Source: MADRE3 sp963718195
GTDB taxonomy: Bacteria > Desulfobacterota > Desulfobulbia > Desulfobulbales > Desulfocapsaceae
Assembly (NCBI GenBank): GCA_963718195.1
Contig: CAVQYQ010000004.1
Span: forward strand, 62,001-126,000
Reading direction: 5' to 3'
DNA: 64,000 nucleotides
Positions within the stretch are counted from its first letter, which is position 1, and each line of letters starts with the position of its first letter. The position numbers were made by a program, and so were the translations under genes. The notes below the pieces were generated by a model. The model was not told where the DNA came from. It searched no databases and worked only from the letters and a program-made list of their open reading frames with translations. Positions 1-9,637 of the stretch are shown here, in pieces.

Positions 1-741
1 ATCAATCTGAGGCTCAAACCTGGAGGGGTCAAACGCCTCTTCCCCCATCTTCTCGGACATCAAACGTCCAACCATGACAACATCATCCGCCATTGCCCTG
101 CCGGCCCCATCAGCATCGTGATTGACGAGACAGTCTAGTATTTTTTTGTGTGAAGCCTGGACTTCTGTATGAAAATCGGTACCTAATTCCAATGATTGTT
201 TCATTTTATCAAGCAGGTGATCGATAAAATCGACAATCAAAATCAGCAGGGAATTTTTGGTAATCCTCGACAGGTCGTGGTGGAATCGCGCATTCTTCTG
301 CCGAGATGACTCATGATCCAGGTTGCCATCATCCACATAGGACCTTAGCTGCTGTATTTCATCATCTGTAATTATCTGAGCTGCAAGGCGGGCGATATGC
401 GGCTCCAACATATATCGCAGCATGGTTATTTCACGAATCGAGACCGACTGGAAGTGCATAAAATTCATCATACTGTGCATGAGTGTCTGAGAATTCACTT
501 CTGTCAGGAATATACCCCCCGTTGCCCCCTGCCTGATTTCCACCAACCCCATGGTTTCCAAGCTTCGCAGAGCCTCCCGCAGGGTGGCTTTACTCACCTT
601 AAACTCTTCAGTCAACTCCTTTTCCGAAGCCAGACGATTCCCGGGTTTCAATCTTCCAGACATTATCGCATCCCTGACCTGGGAGATAATAAAATCAGTT
701 ACCTTTTCTTCTTTTTTCGCTGTATTAAAAATTTTTGACAT
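1..741 (-). CDS. FadR/GntR-family transcriptional regulator (3' end outside window)
   Basis: Reading from ATG at 741 on the minus strand, 247 codons stay open to the window edge, so the C-terminus is missing. Residues about 12-80 form a GntR winged helix (MSGRLKPGNRLASEKEL, then VSKATLREALRSLETMGLV, then an IRQGATGGIF wing). The rest is helical and matches the FCD ligand domain, with the pattern MLRYMLEPHIARLAA and later His residues (HHDL, HKKILD) where metal or carboxylate ligands sit. The family (FadR, LldR, PdhR, GlcC) senses small organic acids. It lies downstream of, and co-directional with, a GlcD/GlcF-type oxidase pair, which makes local control of glycolate or lactate oxidation likely; this is inference. 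Confidence 0.85.
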   Translation of the reverse strand, partial: MSKIFNTAKKEEKVTDFIISQVRDAIMSGRLKPGNRLASEKELTEEFKVSKATLREALRSLETMGLVEIRQGATGGIFLTEVNSQTLMHSMMNFMHFQSVSIREITMLRYMLEPHIARLAAQIITDDEIQQLRSYVDDGNLDHESSRQKNARFHHDLSRITKNSLLILIVDFIDHLLDKMKQSLELGTDFHTEVQASHKKILDCLVNHDADGAGRAMADDVVMVGRLMSEKMGEEAFDPSRFEPQID

Positions 742-831
742 TATTCAACCTTATCTTGTTACTATCATTACCATAAAATTATGAGTTGCCAAACAATGGG
801 CAGTATAATATCAATTTGACCAGCAGAATGC

Positions 832-877
832 ACCCACTATATGACTAAATATAACAATATTTAGTCATATAGTGGGT
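832..877. repeat. perfect 21-bp inverted repeat with 4-nt loop
   Basis: Arms 832-852 and 857-877 are exactly complementary (ACCCACTATATGACTAAATA plus one base) around an AACA loop. It sits 18 bp after the stop of the Fe-S oxidoreductase gene and about 90 bp before the regulator ATG at 741, all on the minus strand. No T-run follows, so a classical intrinsic terminator is doubtful. It may be an mRNA-stabilising hairpin, a partial terminator or an operator for the regulator. Confidence 0.75.
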
Positions 878-895
878 CGACCGCTGCCCTTTTGC

Positions 896-2173
896 TCAGG
901 TGATGTCGGACTCAGATCGTCTGGTTAAGGCTTGATCAAGAAGGGAGAGAATATGAACAGCTTCTATGTTCAGGTTTCCGTGGTTGATACTGTCCTGTAA
1001 TTGTATAATACAGCCTGGACACCCTGTGGCCACAAGATCCGCGCCACTCTCTTTCATTCCGGCTAATTTGAGGGCTCCAATTTCCTTGCTGATATCATAA
1101 TGGTAGACGGAAAAAGTGCCTCCAAGCCCGCAGCAGGAAGCAGCATTCTCCATCTCAACAAAGTCAATGTTGGGCAAACTTCTCAATAACTCCCGCGGCT
1201 CATTGACAATTCCCTGGGTTTTGAGATGGCACGGGTCATGGTAGGTAACCCGTACCCTGTCAGGCCATCTCTTCATCGCGGCAAGTGTTTCAAAAAGCCC
1301 ATCCTGTTTGAGGAAAACACTAAAATCGACAACTTTGTCCGTAAACCCGCTGAAATCTCCTGTCATACCTTTATACTGTTCACCGATCCCCCCATTGCAA
1401 GAAGCACATGCAGTAACAATATGATCAATAGCTTCCCCCGCAAAGGCAGCAACATTTTTCTCGGCGAGATCGGTAACAAGCGAGCCATTTCCCGAGGAGA
1501 GTGCCGGAATTCCGCAGCATCCCTGGGCTCTTGGAACACGAACAGAGTAGCCCAGACGCTTGAGGATATTTACCATGACCACACCTGTTTCTGGATAGAT
1601 ATAGCTCAGCGCACAACCGGCAAAAAAACCGACTACCCCCTTGGGCTGTTCAACCGCGCCGTATTCAGGTACCCGCTCAAACAGATTTTTAAAAGGAACC
1701 CTCGGCACTGTTCTACGCTTCATGATCGGGGAAGGGAAGCGTAACCGCAATCCGCTCGATTCCGGCACTTTTTTCAATAATAATGGTGACAAGAGAGCTC
1801 CTCCCTTGCCCATACCCTTCATCAGAGTCTTCTGAGAGAGAAGGGTCGAGACTCCCCTGCCGATTAGCGATAACCCTTGACTGTGAGTAATCTCCCGGCG
1901 GATTGCACCGACAATCTCGTTTGTCGGGACCTTGTTAGGGCACTTTGCCATACAGGAGCCGCACATCAGACACATGCTGATATCCTCCTGTAAGCGCTTC
2001 TCCAGACCTGTCTCTTTATCAAGGAGTGCTGCTGCCAGGGCGATCTTTCCACGGGCCACACTGCCTTCTTTTTTGTTGACCAGATAGGTCGGACAATGGG
2101 CCTGGCAGACACCACACTTGACACATTCCCGAATAATCTCCTCAAAATCCTTTAATTTCTTATTGTTATCCAT
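896..2173 (-). CDS. GlcF-like Fe-S subunit of glycolate/D-lactate oxidase
   Basis: 425 aa, a usual GlcF length. The N-terminus holds two 4Fe-4S motifs, CVKCGVCQAHCP and CLMCGSCMAKCP (residues about 17-80). The C-terminal half holds two cysteine-rich CCG domains, with CCGIP near residue 218 and CCGLGGTF near 346. These domains pass electrons from a flavoprotein partner towards quinone or another carrier. The partner gene lies 29 bp upstream in the same direction. The pair oxidises a 2-hydroxy acid, with glycolate or D-lactate as the likely substrates; sequence alone does not separate them. No membrane segment is seen, so it probably acts at the cytoplasmic face. Confidence 0.9.
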   Translation of the reverse strand: MDNNKKLKDFEEIIRECVKCGVCQAHCPTYLVNKKEGSVARGKIALAAALLDKETGLEKRLQEDISMCLMCGSCMAKCPNKVPTNEIVGAIRREITHSQGLSLIGRGVSTLLSQKTLMKGMGKGGALLSPLLLKKVPESSGLRLRFPSPIMKRRTVPRVPFKNLFERVPEYGAVEQPKGVVGFFAGCALSYIYPETGVVMVNILKRLGYSVRVPRAQGCCGIPALSSGNGSLVTDLAEKNVAAFAGEAIDHIVTACASCNGGIGEQYKGMTGDFSGFTDKVVDFSVFLKQDGLFETLAAMKRWPDRVRVTYHDPCHLKTQGIVNEPRELLRSLPNIDFVEMENAASCCGLGGTFSVYHYDISKEIGALKLAGMKESGADLVATGCPGCIIQLQDSINHGNLNIEAVHILSLLDQALTRRSESDIT

Positions 2174-2202
2174 GGTATTGTCACTTTCCGGAGGGCTTCT
2201 CT

Positions 2203-3585
2203 TTACTGGTTATCAAGAAACATCTTGCCAGGATTGAGTATATTTCCAGGATCCAGGGCATTTTTTATGGTTTTCATGCATGCACGTGTGGCCTCATCCA
2301 GTTCCATTTTCATGTACTTTGCTTTCGAGATTCCAATACCGTGCTCACCCGAAATTGAGCCATGCATTCTGATGGCGGTGTCGAAAACCTCATCCATTAC
2401 CCTCTCAACCGTTTTCTCCATATCATCCTGTTGCATGTCAACCATTATATTGACATGGATATTGCCATCTCCTGCATGACCGAAATTAATGATAGGTACC
2501 GCGTATTTCTCCGATATCGACTCCAGCGCCCTGATCATGTCAGGAACTTTAGACCTCGGGACAACAATATCCTCATTAAACTTATCCGGATTTATCGCCC
2601 GCAGGCTTGGACTGACAATCCGCCTCACCTGCCATATTCTTTCAGACGCTTCATCCGTTTCGGCAATCATGGTATCAATAACGCCAAAGTGCTCAATCAG
2701 GGAAAGAATCTTTGCCGCCTGTTTTTCCAGGAGATCACGGTCACCGTCTACCTCAACAATCAATAAGGCAGAGCAATTCTCTGGTATGACAATATCACTT
2801 TTTCCCCGTATACAGTTTATGGTTGCCTTGTCCATAAACTCAAGTGTCGTCGGTATGATCTTTTCACGGATGATAGCTGATACCGAGCGAGCAGCACCGT
2901 CGATGGAGTCAAATTGTATCAACATCGTTTTCTTGGCTTCTGGCTTCGGCAACAGCTTCAAAATGATTCTGGTGATAATACCGAGCGTACCCTCCGACCC
3001 GACAAATAGCTTGGTGAGGTCATAGCCAACCACATTTTTCAGGGTTTCCCCGCCTGTTTTAATGATATCTCCGGTTGGGGTGACAACCTCAAGCCCCAGT
3101 ATATAGTCCTTTGTTACGCCATATTTGACGCAACGCGGCCCGCCGGCGCACTCGGCAACATTTCCGCCAAGCGTGCTGAACTCTTTGGAAGCTGGATCAG
3201 GCGGGTAGAACAGACCAACTTTTTCCACCTGCCGCTGCAGTTCTGCGGTAACAACACCAGGCTCAACATGGGCGACCAGATTGTCCGTATCAATCTCGAT
3301 AATTCTGTCCATTTTGGTCAACACGAGCACAATGCCCCCCTGAACCGGCAGACTCCCCCCACTGAACCCTGACCCAGCACCGCGCGGGATAAGAGGTATC
3401 CTCCGCCTGTTTGCCAGCTTGACTACCTTGCTGATCTCGATAGTATTGCTCGCATAAATGACTATGTCCGGGAGATATTTTTTCTCGGTTGCATCATAGG
3501 AATGAGTAATCCTGTCAATATGATCAGTGGTAATATTGTCTTCACCGACAATCTCGGCGAGTTCGTTAATTATCTCTTCTTTCAT
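2203..3585 (-). CDS. GlcD-like FAD-linked oxidase (glycolate/D-lactate dehydrogenase catalytic subunit)
   Basis: 460 aa. The FAD_binding_4 (PCMH) domain covers about residues 35-215, with PRGAGSGFSGGSL and the STLGGNVAECAGGPRCVKYG stretch that holds the flavin. The FAD-oxidase_C domain follows, with FGHAGDGNIHVN and SGEHGIGISKAKYM near the C-terminus, both typical of GlcD and D-lactate dehydrogenases. First gene of a minus-strand unit with the GlcF-like subunit (29-bp gap) and then the FadR-type regulator. Upstream 3586-3792 should hold the promoter. A role in growth on lactate or glycolate is inferred; the exact substrate cannot be read from sequence. Confidence 0.92.
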   Translation of the reverse strand: MKEEIINELAEIVGEDNITTDHIDRITHSYDATEKKYLPDIVIYASNTIEISKVVKLANRRRIPLIPRGAGSGFSGGSLPVQGGIVLVLTKMDRIIEIDTDNLVAHVEPGVVTAELQRQVEKVGLFYPPDPASKEFSTLGGNVAECAGGPRCVKYGVTKDYILGLEVVTPTGDIIKTGGETLKNVVGYDLTKLFVGSEGTLGIITRIILKLLPKPEAKKTMLIQFDSIDGAARSVSAIIREKIIPTTLEFMDKATINCIRGKSDIVIPENCSALLIVEVDGDRDLLEKQAAKILSLIEHFGVIDTMIAETDEASERIWQVRRIVSPSLRAINPDKFNEDIVVPRSKVPDMIRALESISEKYAVPIINFGHAGDGNIHVNIMVDMQQDDMEKTVERVMDEVFDTAIRMHGSISGEHGIGISKAKYMKMELDEATRACMKTIKNALDPGNILNPGKMFLDNQ

Positions 3586-3834
3586 TGTCTTTCACGCATT
3601 AGTGTCATATGAATAGTGCGGCGTAAACGCTCTAAGCACCGATATTGAACCAATAGATCTCATTACCATCATAAACAGCTCCTCTATATACGTTTCAACC
3701 CGGATTAACAATAACAATCAAATTTGATCTGTTGAGAATAAACTATTACTTATAAGCGTGTCGGGTCAAACCTCGCCTGAATAGTTCACCAGTTGATACC
3801 CGATTTCGTACCCCTTCAATCATTGGAGCAAATC

Positions 3835-4294
3835 ATGGAATTAACCTATCGAACAGCGCGAGAAGAAGATTTACCACAACTTGTTGTCATGCTGGCGGAT
3901 GATCAGCTTGGCTCCACCAGGGAAGATCCATCATCACCGCTCAATACTGGCTATTTAAGCGCCTTTCAGTCTATTGACTCCGATCCGAACAATGAACTGG
4001 TTGTCGTCAGTATCGATAGCCAGATTGTTGGAATGCTTCAACTTACTTTTATTCCCTATTTGACCTATATCTGGGTCATGGCGCTGCCTGGTCGAAGGCG
4101 TACGCATTCACTCACAATACAGAGGAGGCGGCTTGGGAAAGCACGTTCTGGAATATGCAATTGACCGTGCTCAACAACGAAACTGTCACCTGGTTCAATT
4201 GACTTCGGACAAAAAACGCTCTGATGCGATCAGGTTTTATATCTCACTTGGCTTTACAGCAAGTCATGAAGGATTCAAGCTTCATTTGAAATAG
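3835..4294 (+). pseudogene. GNAT-family N-acetyltransferase, broken by one frameshift
   Basis: ATG at 3835 follows a TTGGAGC ribosome site. Frame 1 gives MELTYRTAREEDLPQLVVML and continues to LTFIPYLTY near 4068. The conserved acetyl-CoA-binding part (SWRCLVEGVRI, then GGGLGKHVLEYAIDRA, SDAIRFYISLGF) is in frame 2 and ends at TAG 4292-4294. One extra base near 4067-4071 explains both parts; removing it gives a 152-aa protein, the normal size for a GNAT. Both halves are well conserved, so this is either a recent mutation or a sequencing error. Substrate unknown. Confidence 0.85.
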
Positions 4295-4326
4295 ATGGAT
4301 AGTGATTCTTGCTGAGAAACACGCTC

Positions 4327-5550
4327 CTAGATATCGAATTTAAACCCTTCTGGAACAACAACTATCCCATTATCCGATATGGTAAATCGCTTCCGGTCTT
4401 TTTCGAGATCATGCCCGATATCCTCACCAGGCGGTATCGTAACATCCTTGTCAATAATGCAGTTTCTCAACCGGGCTGACACGCCAACACGGACACGATC
4501 AAAGAGTATTGAATTCTCCACCATCGCTTCATCATCGACGAAAATATCAGACGACAGGACCGAGTTAATGACATTTCCCCCCGAAATAATGGTCCCGCCA
4601 GCCAGTATCGAATCGCGTAGGACATTTTCTGTGGCCGAGCGGCTCTTGATTGTTCTGGCTGGAGGAGATTGTGACTGATACGTTCGTATCGGCCAGTCTG
4701 ATTGGTAGAGGTTGAGGGGGGGTACCGGTTTTAACAGGTCCATATTTGCCTGGTAATAGGCATCAATAGTGCCCACGTCACGCCAATAGCGATCAGGCGT
4801 TACCCTCCCCTCCTCGCCTCCAAATTTATAGGCTTGCACTTTTTTATGGTTAACCATTAACGGTAAAATATCCTTGCCAAAATCATGATCTGATTCACTA
4901 TTATTCTGGTCATCGAACAGGACCTGTCGCAGAAGATCACTTGAGAAAACATAGAGCCCCATGGAAACGAGGGCAGTGTCAGGATTCGCAGGATACGGAG
5001 ACGGTTGTTGCGGTTTCTCCTCAAAGTCGATGATCTGCATATTTTCATCTGCGACCATCACCCCAAAGGCGCTCGCCTCAGCCAGGGGAACTTCCATACA
5101 GGCGATAGTGACATCCGCCCCTTGCTCATGGTGGGATCGCAACATTGCCTCATAGTCCATTCTATAGATGTGATCTCCGGAGAGGATCAGTGTGTACTCA
5201 GCATAACTGCGTTCCAATAGATTTAGATTTTGATATATAGCGTCTGCAGTCCCTCGATACCAATGCTCCCCGCGATTCATCTGTGCCGGAACAGGGATGA
5301 TATATTCACCGAGTTCGGGATTGAAAATCGACCAGCCGTCACGCAGGTGCTTATTCAACGAATGGGATTTGTACTGGGTCAAGACCAGAATCCTCCGCAG
5401 CCCTGAATGAAGACAATTGGCCAGGGTAAAATCTATAATGCGATACTTGCCGCCAAACGGGACCGCCGGCTTAGACCTCCGGGAGGTTAGAGGATACAGC
5501 CGGGAACCGACCCCCCCTGCCAGGACAAATGTCAATGTATTACTCTGCAT
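4327..5550 (-). CDS. glgC: glucose-1-phosphate adenylyltransferase
   Basis: 407 aa, full length. The nucleotidyltransferase signature FVLAGGVGSRLYPLT is at the N-terminus, followed by AVPFGGKYRIIDF, SGDHIYRMDY and YWRDVGTIDAYY. A left-handed beta-helix tail (hexapeptide-like SAGGTIISGGNVINSV region) completes the GlgC fold. It makes ADP-glucose from glucose-1-phosphate and ATP, the committed step of bacterial glycogen synthesis, in the cytoplasm. No other glycogen gene lies nearby, so it is likely a single-gene unit. The start at 5550 aligns with the expected N-terminus. Confidence 0.95.
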   Translation of the reverse strand: MQSNTLTFVLAGGVGSRLYPLTSRRSKPAVPFGGKYRIIDFTLANCLHSGLRRILVLTQYKSHSLNKHLRDGWSIFNPELGEYIIPVPAQMNRGEHWYRGTADAIYQNLNLLERSYAEYTLILSGDHIYRMDYEAMLRSHHEQGADVTIACMEVPLAEASAFGVMVADENMQIIDFEEKPQQPSPYPANPDTALVSMGLYVFSSDLLRQVLFDDQNNSESDHDFGKDILPLMVNHKKVQAYKFGGEEGRVTPDRYWRDVGTIDAYYQANMDLLKPVPPLNLYQSDWPIRTYQSQSPPARTIKSRSATENVLRDSILAGGTIISGGNVINSVLSSDIFVDDEAMVENSILFDRVRVGVSARLRNCIIDKDVTIPPGEDIGHDLEKDRKRFTISDNGIVVVPEGFKFDI

Positions 5551-6080
5551 AGTCAGATGATCACCTTGAGTTAAAATTTATTTCTAATGAAACCTGAAAT
5601 CGTTCAGAGATCCCGTGACAAAGTAGACGCGATGGCTTGTCGACGGTGATTCCGTTCGCCCTGAACCCTTCAATAAAAGTGAGTATTGGTGTGAGTGATG
5701 AAGGACGCTCTCACCCTGGCGCCGTCAAAAACGACGCCTTTAATCCTGTCCCTGCACACTCTGTTAACCGCAATCTGTTCGCGTTTCAAACTGGTAATTC
5801 GTCTTGCCCTGTTACATAACTCTTGCCATGTGTCAAGAGGTACTTATGCAGATAGAGGCGGAGTAAACAAGATTGAATTCCATCTCCTTAGACCATTAAA
5901 CAGCTACATTCAAATTACCTGAAAGTCCATTTGCAAGCAGATGAATTTTTATATAAAATGGTAATTCCGTTGAGAATCATGTCAATAAAGAATGGTGCTG
6001 AAGCCAGGCCAGATGCATGGTAAATCTCCATCGAAATTATATCATTTGGTCCCGTTTTCAAACTGCTATATTATCACGAA
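5551..6080. other. 530-bp intergenic region between glgC and a Fic-like gene
   Basis: Lies between the divergent starts of glgC and the next gene, so it should hold two promoters. Short open frames inside (for example 5637-5819) have no recognisable domain and no convincing ribosome site. No tRNA, repeat or clear hairpin was found. Confidence 0.5.
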
Positions 6081-6749
6081 ATGAAACTCAGACCAGATTT
6101 GAAAAAAATAGAAACATCCTATTCCATGGTACGCAAAAAATGGAAAGAGATAGACGATGAACTTGAATTCAATAAAATTGGCAGAAAGGACACGCCATTT
6201 GACCAGAAATTGATGGATAATATGCTTACTGCATGGGAGTACATTGATTTCATAATCAGAAAACGAGACTACAGCTTATTTGGTGAGAGGGGCGGCGTTG
6301 ATATGCTGGAGATAAATCACCGGGTCCATTACGGCCTTGATTCCGATTTGAGAAAAGAATACCGGAAAGCCATTTCGGCAACGACCGAAAAATTTGAGGA
6401 GCAAATAAAGCCAATCAGACGCTATTACAAGAAAAACCTTCAAGATTCATCAGCAGCGCTCAAGGTCGCAGCAGGGATATACATTGCTATATTGGGGGCA
6501 CCCCAGCTTTATATTGAGGGAAACCACCGGAGCGGATCGATCTCAGCCAGCTGGATCAACCTGGTCCATAACCAGCCGCCTTTTGTACTGACAGTGGATA
6601 ACGCTATAGCATTCTTCAAGCCGGCGCAGGAAATTAAAAAATTCAATAAGAGATCAGTCTGGAGAAGTGTAACCAAACTGCCGAAGTACAAAAAAGATTT
6701 CAAGATATTCTGGGAGAAGAATTGTGACATGGAGTTCATCAAAAAGTAA
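6081..6749 (+). CDS. uncharacterised protein with degenerate Fic-like motif
   Basis: 222 aa, basic, no signal peptide or membrane span. Residues 128-170 run AAGIYIAILGAPQLYIEGNH followed by RSGSISAS and then a hydrophobic helix ending QPPFVL. The spacing matches the Fic/Doc core HxFx(D/E)GNxR-xxR and the helix after it, but the catalytic His is replaced by Gln142 (QLYIEGNHR). Upstream helices (LEINHRVHYG, residues 76-85) also resemble Fic helices. If the resemblance is real the protein has lost AMP-transferase chemistry or uses the fold for binding. It stands alone, with no antitoxin-like partner beside it. Assignment to the Fic fold is inference; the function is unknown. Confidence 0.6.
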   Translation: MKLRPDLKKIETSYSMVRKKWKEIDDELEFNKIGRKDTPFDQKLMDNMLTAWEYIDFIIRKRDYSLFGERGGVDMLEINHRVHYGLDSDLRKEYRKAISATTEKFEEQIKPIRRYYKKNLQDSSAALKVAAGIYIAILGAPQLYIEGNHRSGSISASWINLVHNQPPFVLTVDNAIAFFKPAQEIKKFNKRSVWRSVTKLPKYKKDFKIFWEKNCDMEFIKK

Positions 6750-6855
6750 CACACATCCTGCGCTATTGAGAGCAGCCGCCCCTACATTCCTGTCTGGCAT
6801 CTGGTGGTAATGAGACAAAAAGTCATTGCGCCTGGACTGTACTGGGCGGATGGTC

Positions 6856-7992
6856 TCACTTTTCTGGCGTCAGCCTGAGCAGGCGACCGCCCTGCATGTC
6901 CTCCAGTACCCAGATTGCCCCATCGGGGCCCTGTTCAACCTCCCGAATTCGTTTACCCATGTCAAAACGTTCGACTTCTTCAGCGCCTTCACCTTCAATT
7001 TTTATTCGAACCAAGGACCTGGAGGCGAGCCCGCCAAGAAGCGCATCTCCCTGCCACTCCGGAAACATTTCACCCGTGTAGATAATCAGACCGGAAGGTG
7101 CTACCGTCGGTACCCAGTAAACTTCTGGAGGGTTGAAATCTGGACGGGTATCATGATCGGGAATTTTAACACCGGAGTATTGATCCCCCCAGGAAACAAC
7201 CGGCCAGCCATAATTATCCCCCGCTACAATCAGGTTTAACTCATCACCATGTTTCGGTCCCATCTCATGGGTCCACAACCTCCCCTGCTGATCAAAAGCA
7301 ATGCCAAGCAGATTCCGATGTCCCAGGGTCCAGAAGGTTTTGGCCAATGTGCCCTTATCCTGGAACGGGTTGTCTCCAGGCACTGAACCATCCGAGTTAA
7401 GCCGGATTACCTTGCCTAGATTTTGCGACCAGTCCTGGGCGGGTTTCTGTTTTTGACGATCGCCAGAGGTTATGAACAGTTTGTTGTCAGGACTAAAAGC
7501 AAGTCGATGCGAGTAATGTCCGCTCCCCGTTACTTTTGGTTCCTGACGCCAGATGACCTCAACATCTTCCAGTGCCGGATTAGCGACCTCGGGATCAAAC
7601 CGTCCACGCGCAACTGCTCCCCCTTTTTTTCCGAAACTTCCCTGCTCCGCATATGATAGATAGACAATTCTGTTATTCGCATAGTCCGGATGTAAAATGA
7701 CGTCACCGAGTCCCCCCTGGCCGCCATAGGCAACCTTCGGCACACCGCTGACCACTACCTTTGACGTTCCATCAGCACCGACAAGTAGCAAGGTCCCCGA
7801 TTTTTCTGTCACCAGCATGTTGCCGCCGGGAAGAAAGGTCATAGCCCAGGGTTCGTCAAACTCAGTGTACACCTCGGCCAACAGTGCTGATCCGGCAGAA
7901 CCCTTTTTTATCTCAGGGTCGGCACCAATCGCAGCAACTGCGGATATCAGCATGAAAAGAAATAATAGAACGAAAAATGTCAGGGAACGCAT
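6856..7992 (-). CDS. PQQ-dependent soluble aldose dehydrogenase-like beta-propeller, exported
   Basis: An in-frame ATG at 8079 exists, but the ATG at 7992 starts directly with a signal peptide (MRSLTFFVLLFLFMLISAVA), so 7992 is preferred; the product is 378 aa. The mature part matches the GSDH/YliI family: FDEPWAMTFLPGG, GHYSHRLAFSPDN, TLGHRNLLGIAF and MGPKHGDELNLI with NYGWP, which line the propeller's active site. Family members oxidise aldose sugars in the periplasm, passing electrons to PQQ. No PQQ synthesis genes are visible here, so cofactor use is uncertain. Appears monocistronic and is divergent from the aldo-keto reductase at 8303. Confidence 0.88.
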   Translation of the reverse strand: MRSLTFFVLLFLFMLISAVAAIGADPEIKKGSAGSALLAEVYTEFDEPWAMTFLPGGNMLVTEKSGTLLLVGADGTSKVVVSGVPKVAYGGQGGLGDVILHPDYANNRIVYLSYAEQGSFGKKGGAVARGRFDPEVANPALEDVEVIWRQEPKVTGSGHYSHRLAFSPDNKLFITSGDRQKQKPAQDWSQNLGKVIRLNSDGSVPGDNPFQDKGTLAKTFWTLGHRNLLGIAFDQQGRLWTHEMGPKHGDELNLIVAGDNYGWPVVSWGDQYSGVKIPDHDTRPDFNPPEVYWVPTVAPSGLIIYTGEMFPEWQGDALLGGLASRSLVRIKIEGEGAEEVERFDMGKRIREVEQGPDGAIWVLEDMQGGRLLRLTPEK

Positions 7993-8302
7993 ACGACGAC
8001 TCTTTGTTAAGGTTTTTATTTGGCCATCCAGCCGTTTCTTCCATCGAACACATCTATTTCTATATTCATTCAAACCCAAAATAGCCAGCTCCGATGATCA
8101 TTTATCATCGAAGAAAATCTGGGCTGAAGACTCCTTTACGCGGCGTAAAACCACCAAAGCTAAACCAAGATTATCAGTTGTTCTCTGCTGATCATCAAAG
8201 TATATTTATTCCAGATCCTGGAAATTATCGATCAATGAACATGGTCAGGGCTCGACGGAAACCCGCGAGCAGTGAAGGTACAAATCAACACCGGGAGGTC
8301 CC

Positions 8303-9505
8303 ATGCTCTACAGAAAAATGCCGAAAAACGGTGATGAACTTTCAATACTGGGGTTTGGCTGCATGCGCCTTCCCATGAAGGACGGGGTCGTCGATGAGAA
8401 AAGAGCAATAGACCAGATCCGCTACGCCATTGATCAGGGAGTAAACTACTTTGATACCGCCTGGCCGTATCATTTCGGTTCAAGTGAAATTATCCTTGGC
8501 AAGGCCCTGCAGGCAGGGTATCGGGGGAAGGTTAAGATTGCGACGAAACTGCCAACCTGGCTCATTAACAACCGGGAAGCGATGGACTCATTCCTGACCG
8601 CACAGCTTGAAAAGCTCGGGACAGAAAAAATTGACTATTACCTGGTCCACGCGCTCAATGGCACATCATGGGAAAAAATGAAATCCCTTGGCGTCATGAG
8701 TTTTCTTGATCGGGCGAAAAGGGACGGACACATCGGCAATGCAGGTTTTTCATTCCATGGACTGCTTGCTGATTTCAAAAGCATTATCGATGATTACCAC
8801 TGGGATTTCTGTCAGATTCAATATAACTACCTCGATCAGGAACTTCAGGCGGGCACAGCAGGACTTAAATATGCTGCCAAGAAAAATCTGGGGTTGATTA
8901 TCATGGAGCCGCTCAGGGGCGGGAACCTTGGTATCCCGGACCCGCCTGAATCGATCAGAAAGCTCTGGGATGAGGCGCCAACCCAACGTTCCCCAGTCGA
9001 GTGGGCGCTTCGCTGGCTGTGGAACCGGCCGGAAGTAACGGTTGTATTGTCTGGAATGAATGAGGAGACTCATATAGAAGAAAACATTCGTATTGCTGCA
9101 GCCGCCCACCCACAAAGTCTGACCGACAAGGAACGGGATCTGGTCGACAGAGTATCGGACACATACCAGGCGCTGATGAAGGTCGGCTGTACAGGCTGCG
9201 GCTATTGTATGCCCTGTCCCGAACATGTAATGATCCCATCCTGTTTTGAGGTGTACAACAAAATGCATATGTTCGGTGAAATTGAGGCTTCACTTTTCAG
9301 CTATGCCATTAGGATGAACGGAAACCTGACCACCGACAAACCCGGTTTTGCCTCGCAGTGCGTGGCCTGCGGTGAATGTCTGGACAAATGCCCCCAGGGA
9401 ATCCAGATTCCCGATGTCCTCGCAAATGTCGCAGAGGAAATGGAGGACCCAGATCTGCAGAAGCGGGTTGCAATAGCCGTAAAGATGTTAAAGGCTGAAT
9501 CCTGA
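8303..9505 (+). CDS. aldo/keto reductase with C-terminal two-[4Fe-4S] ferredoxin domain
   Basis: 400 aa. The N-terminal 280 residues form the AKR barrel (LGFGCMRLPM, then GVNYFDTAWPYHFGSSE with the catalytic Asp and Tyr, then IDYYLVHALNG). Near the C-terminus come CTGCGYCMPCPEHVMIP and CVACGECLDKCPQGIQIP, which bind Fe-S clusters. This AKR plus 4Fe-4S layout is common in strict anaerobes, where it is thought to link carbonyl reduction to ferredoxin rather than only to NAD(P)H. ATG at 8303 follows GGGAGG. The substrate is not predictable. Confidence 0.9.
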   Translation: MLYRKMPKNGDELSILGFGCMRLPMKDGVVDEKRAIDQIRYAIDQGVNYFDTAWPYHFGSSEIILGKALQAGYRGKVKIATKLPTWLINNREAMDSFLTAQLEKLGTEKIDYYLVHALNGTSWEKMKSLGVMSFLDRAKRDGHIGNAGFSFHGLLADFKSIIDDYHWDFCQIQYNYLDQELQAGTAGLKYAAKKNLGLIIMEPLRGGNLGIPDPPESIRKLWDEAPTQRSPVEWALRWLWNRPEVTVVLSGMNEETHIEENIRIAAAAHPQSLTDKERDLVDRVSDTYQALMKVGCTGCGYCMPCPEHVMIPSCFEVYNKMHMFGEIEASLFSYAIRMNGNLTTDKPGFASQCVACGECLDKCPQGIQIPDVLANVAEEMEDPDLQKRVAIAVKMLKAES

Positions 9506-9637
9506 CCTGATAAATCCGCAAGTGTAAGCAGAATTCATACGTTCGGCTCTATGGATACCATTTATTTATTGCCAATCTCTTGGGAGTTGGACTGAAAGAG
9601 GAACGTATCTACTGCTTGCAGCCAGGAGATACCCTTG

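Noticed and set aside
5637..5922. Short plus-strand open frames between glgC and the Fic-like gene
   Set aside because: No ribosome site, no domain, unlikely composition; treated as non-coding.
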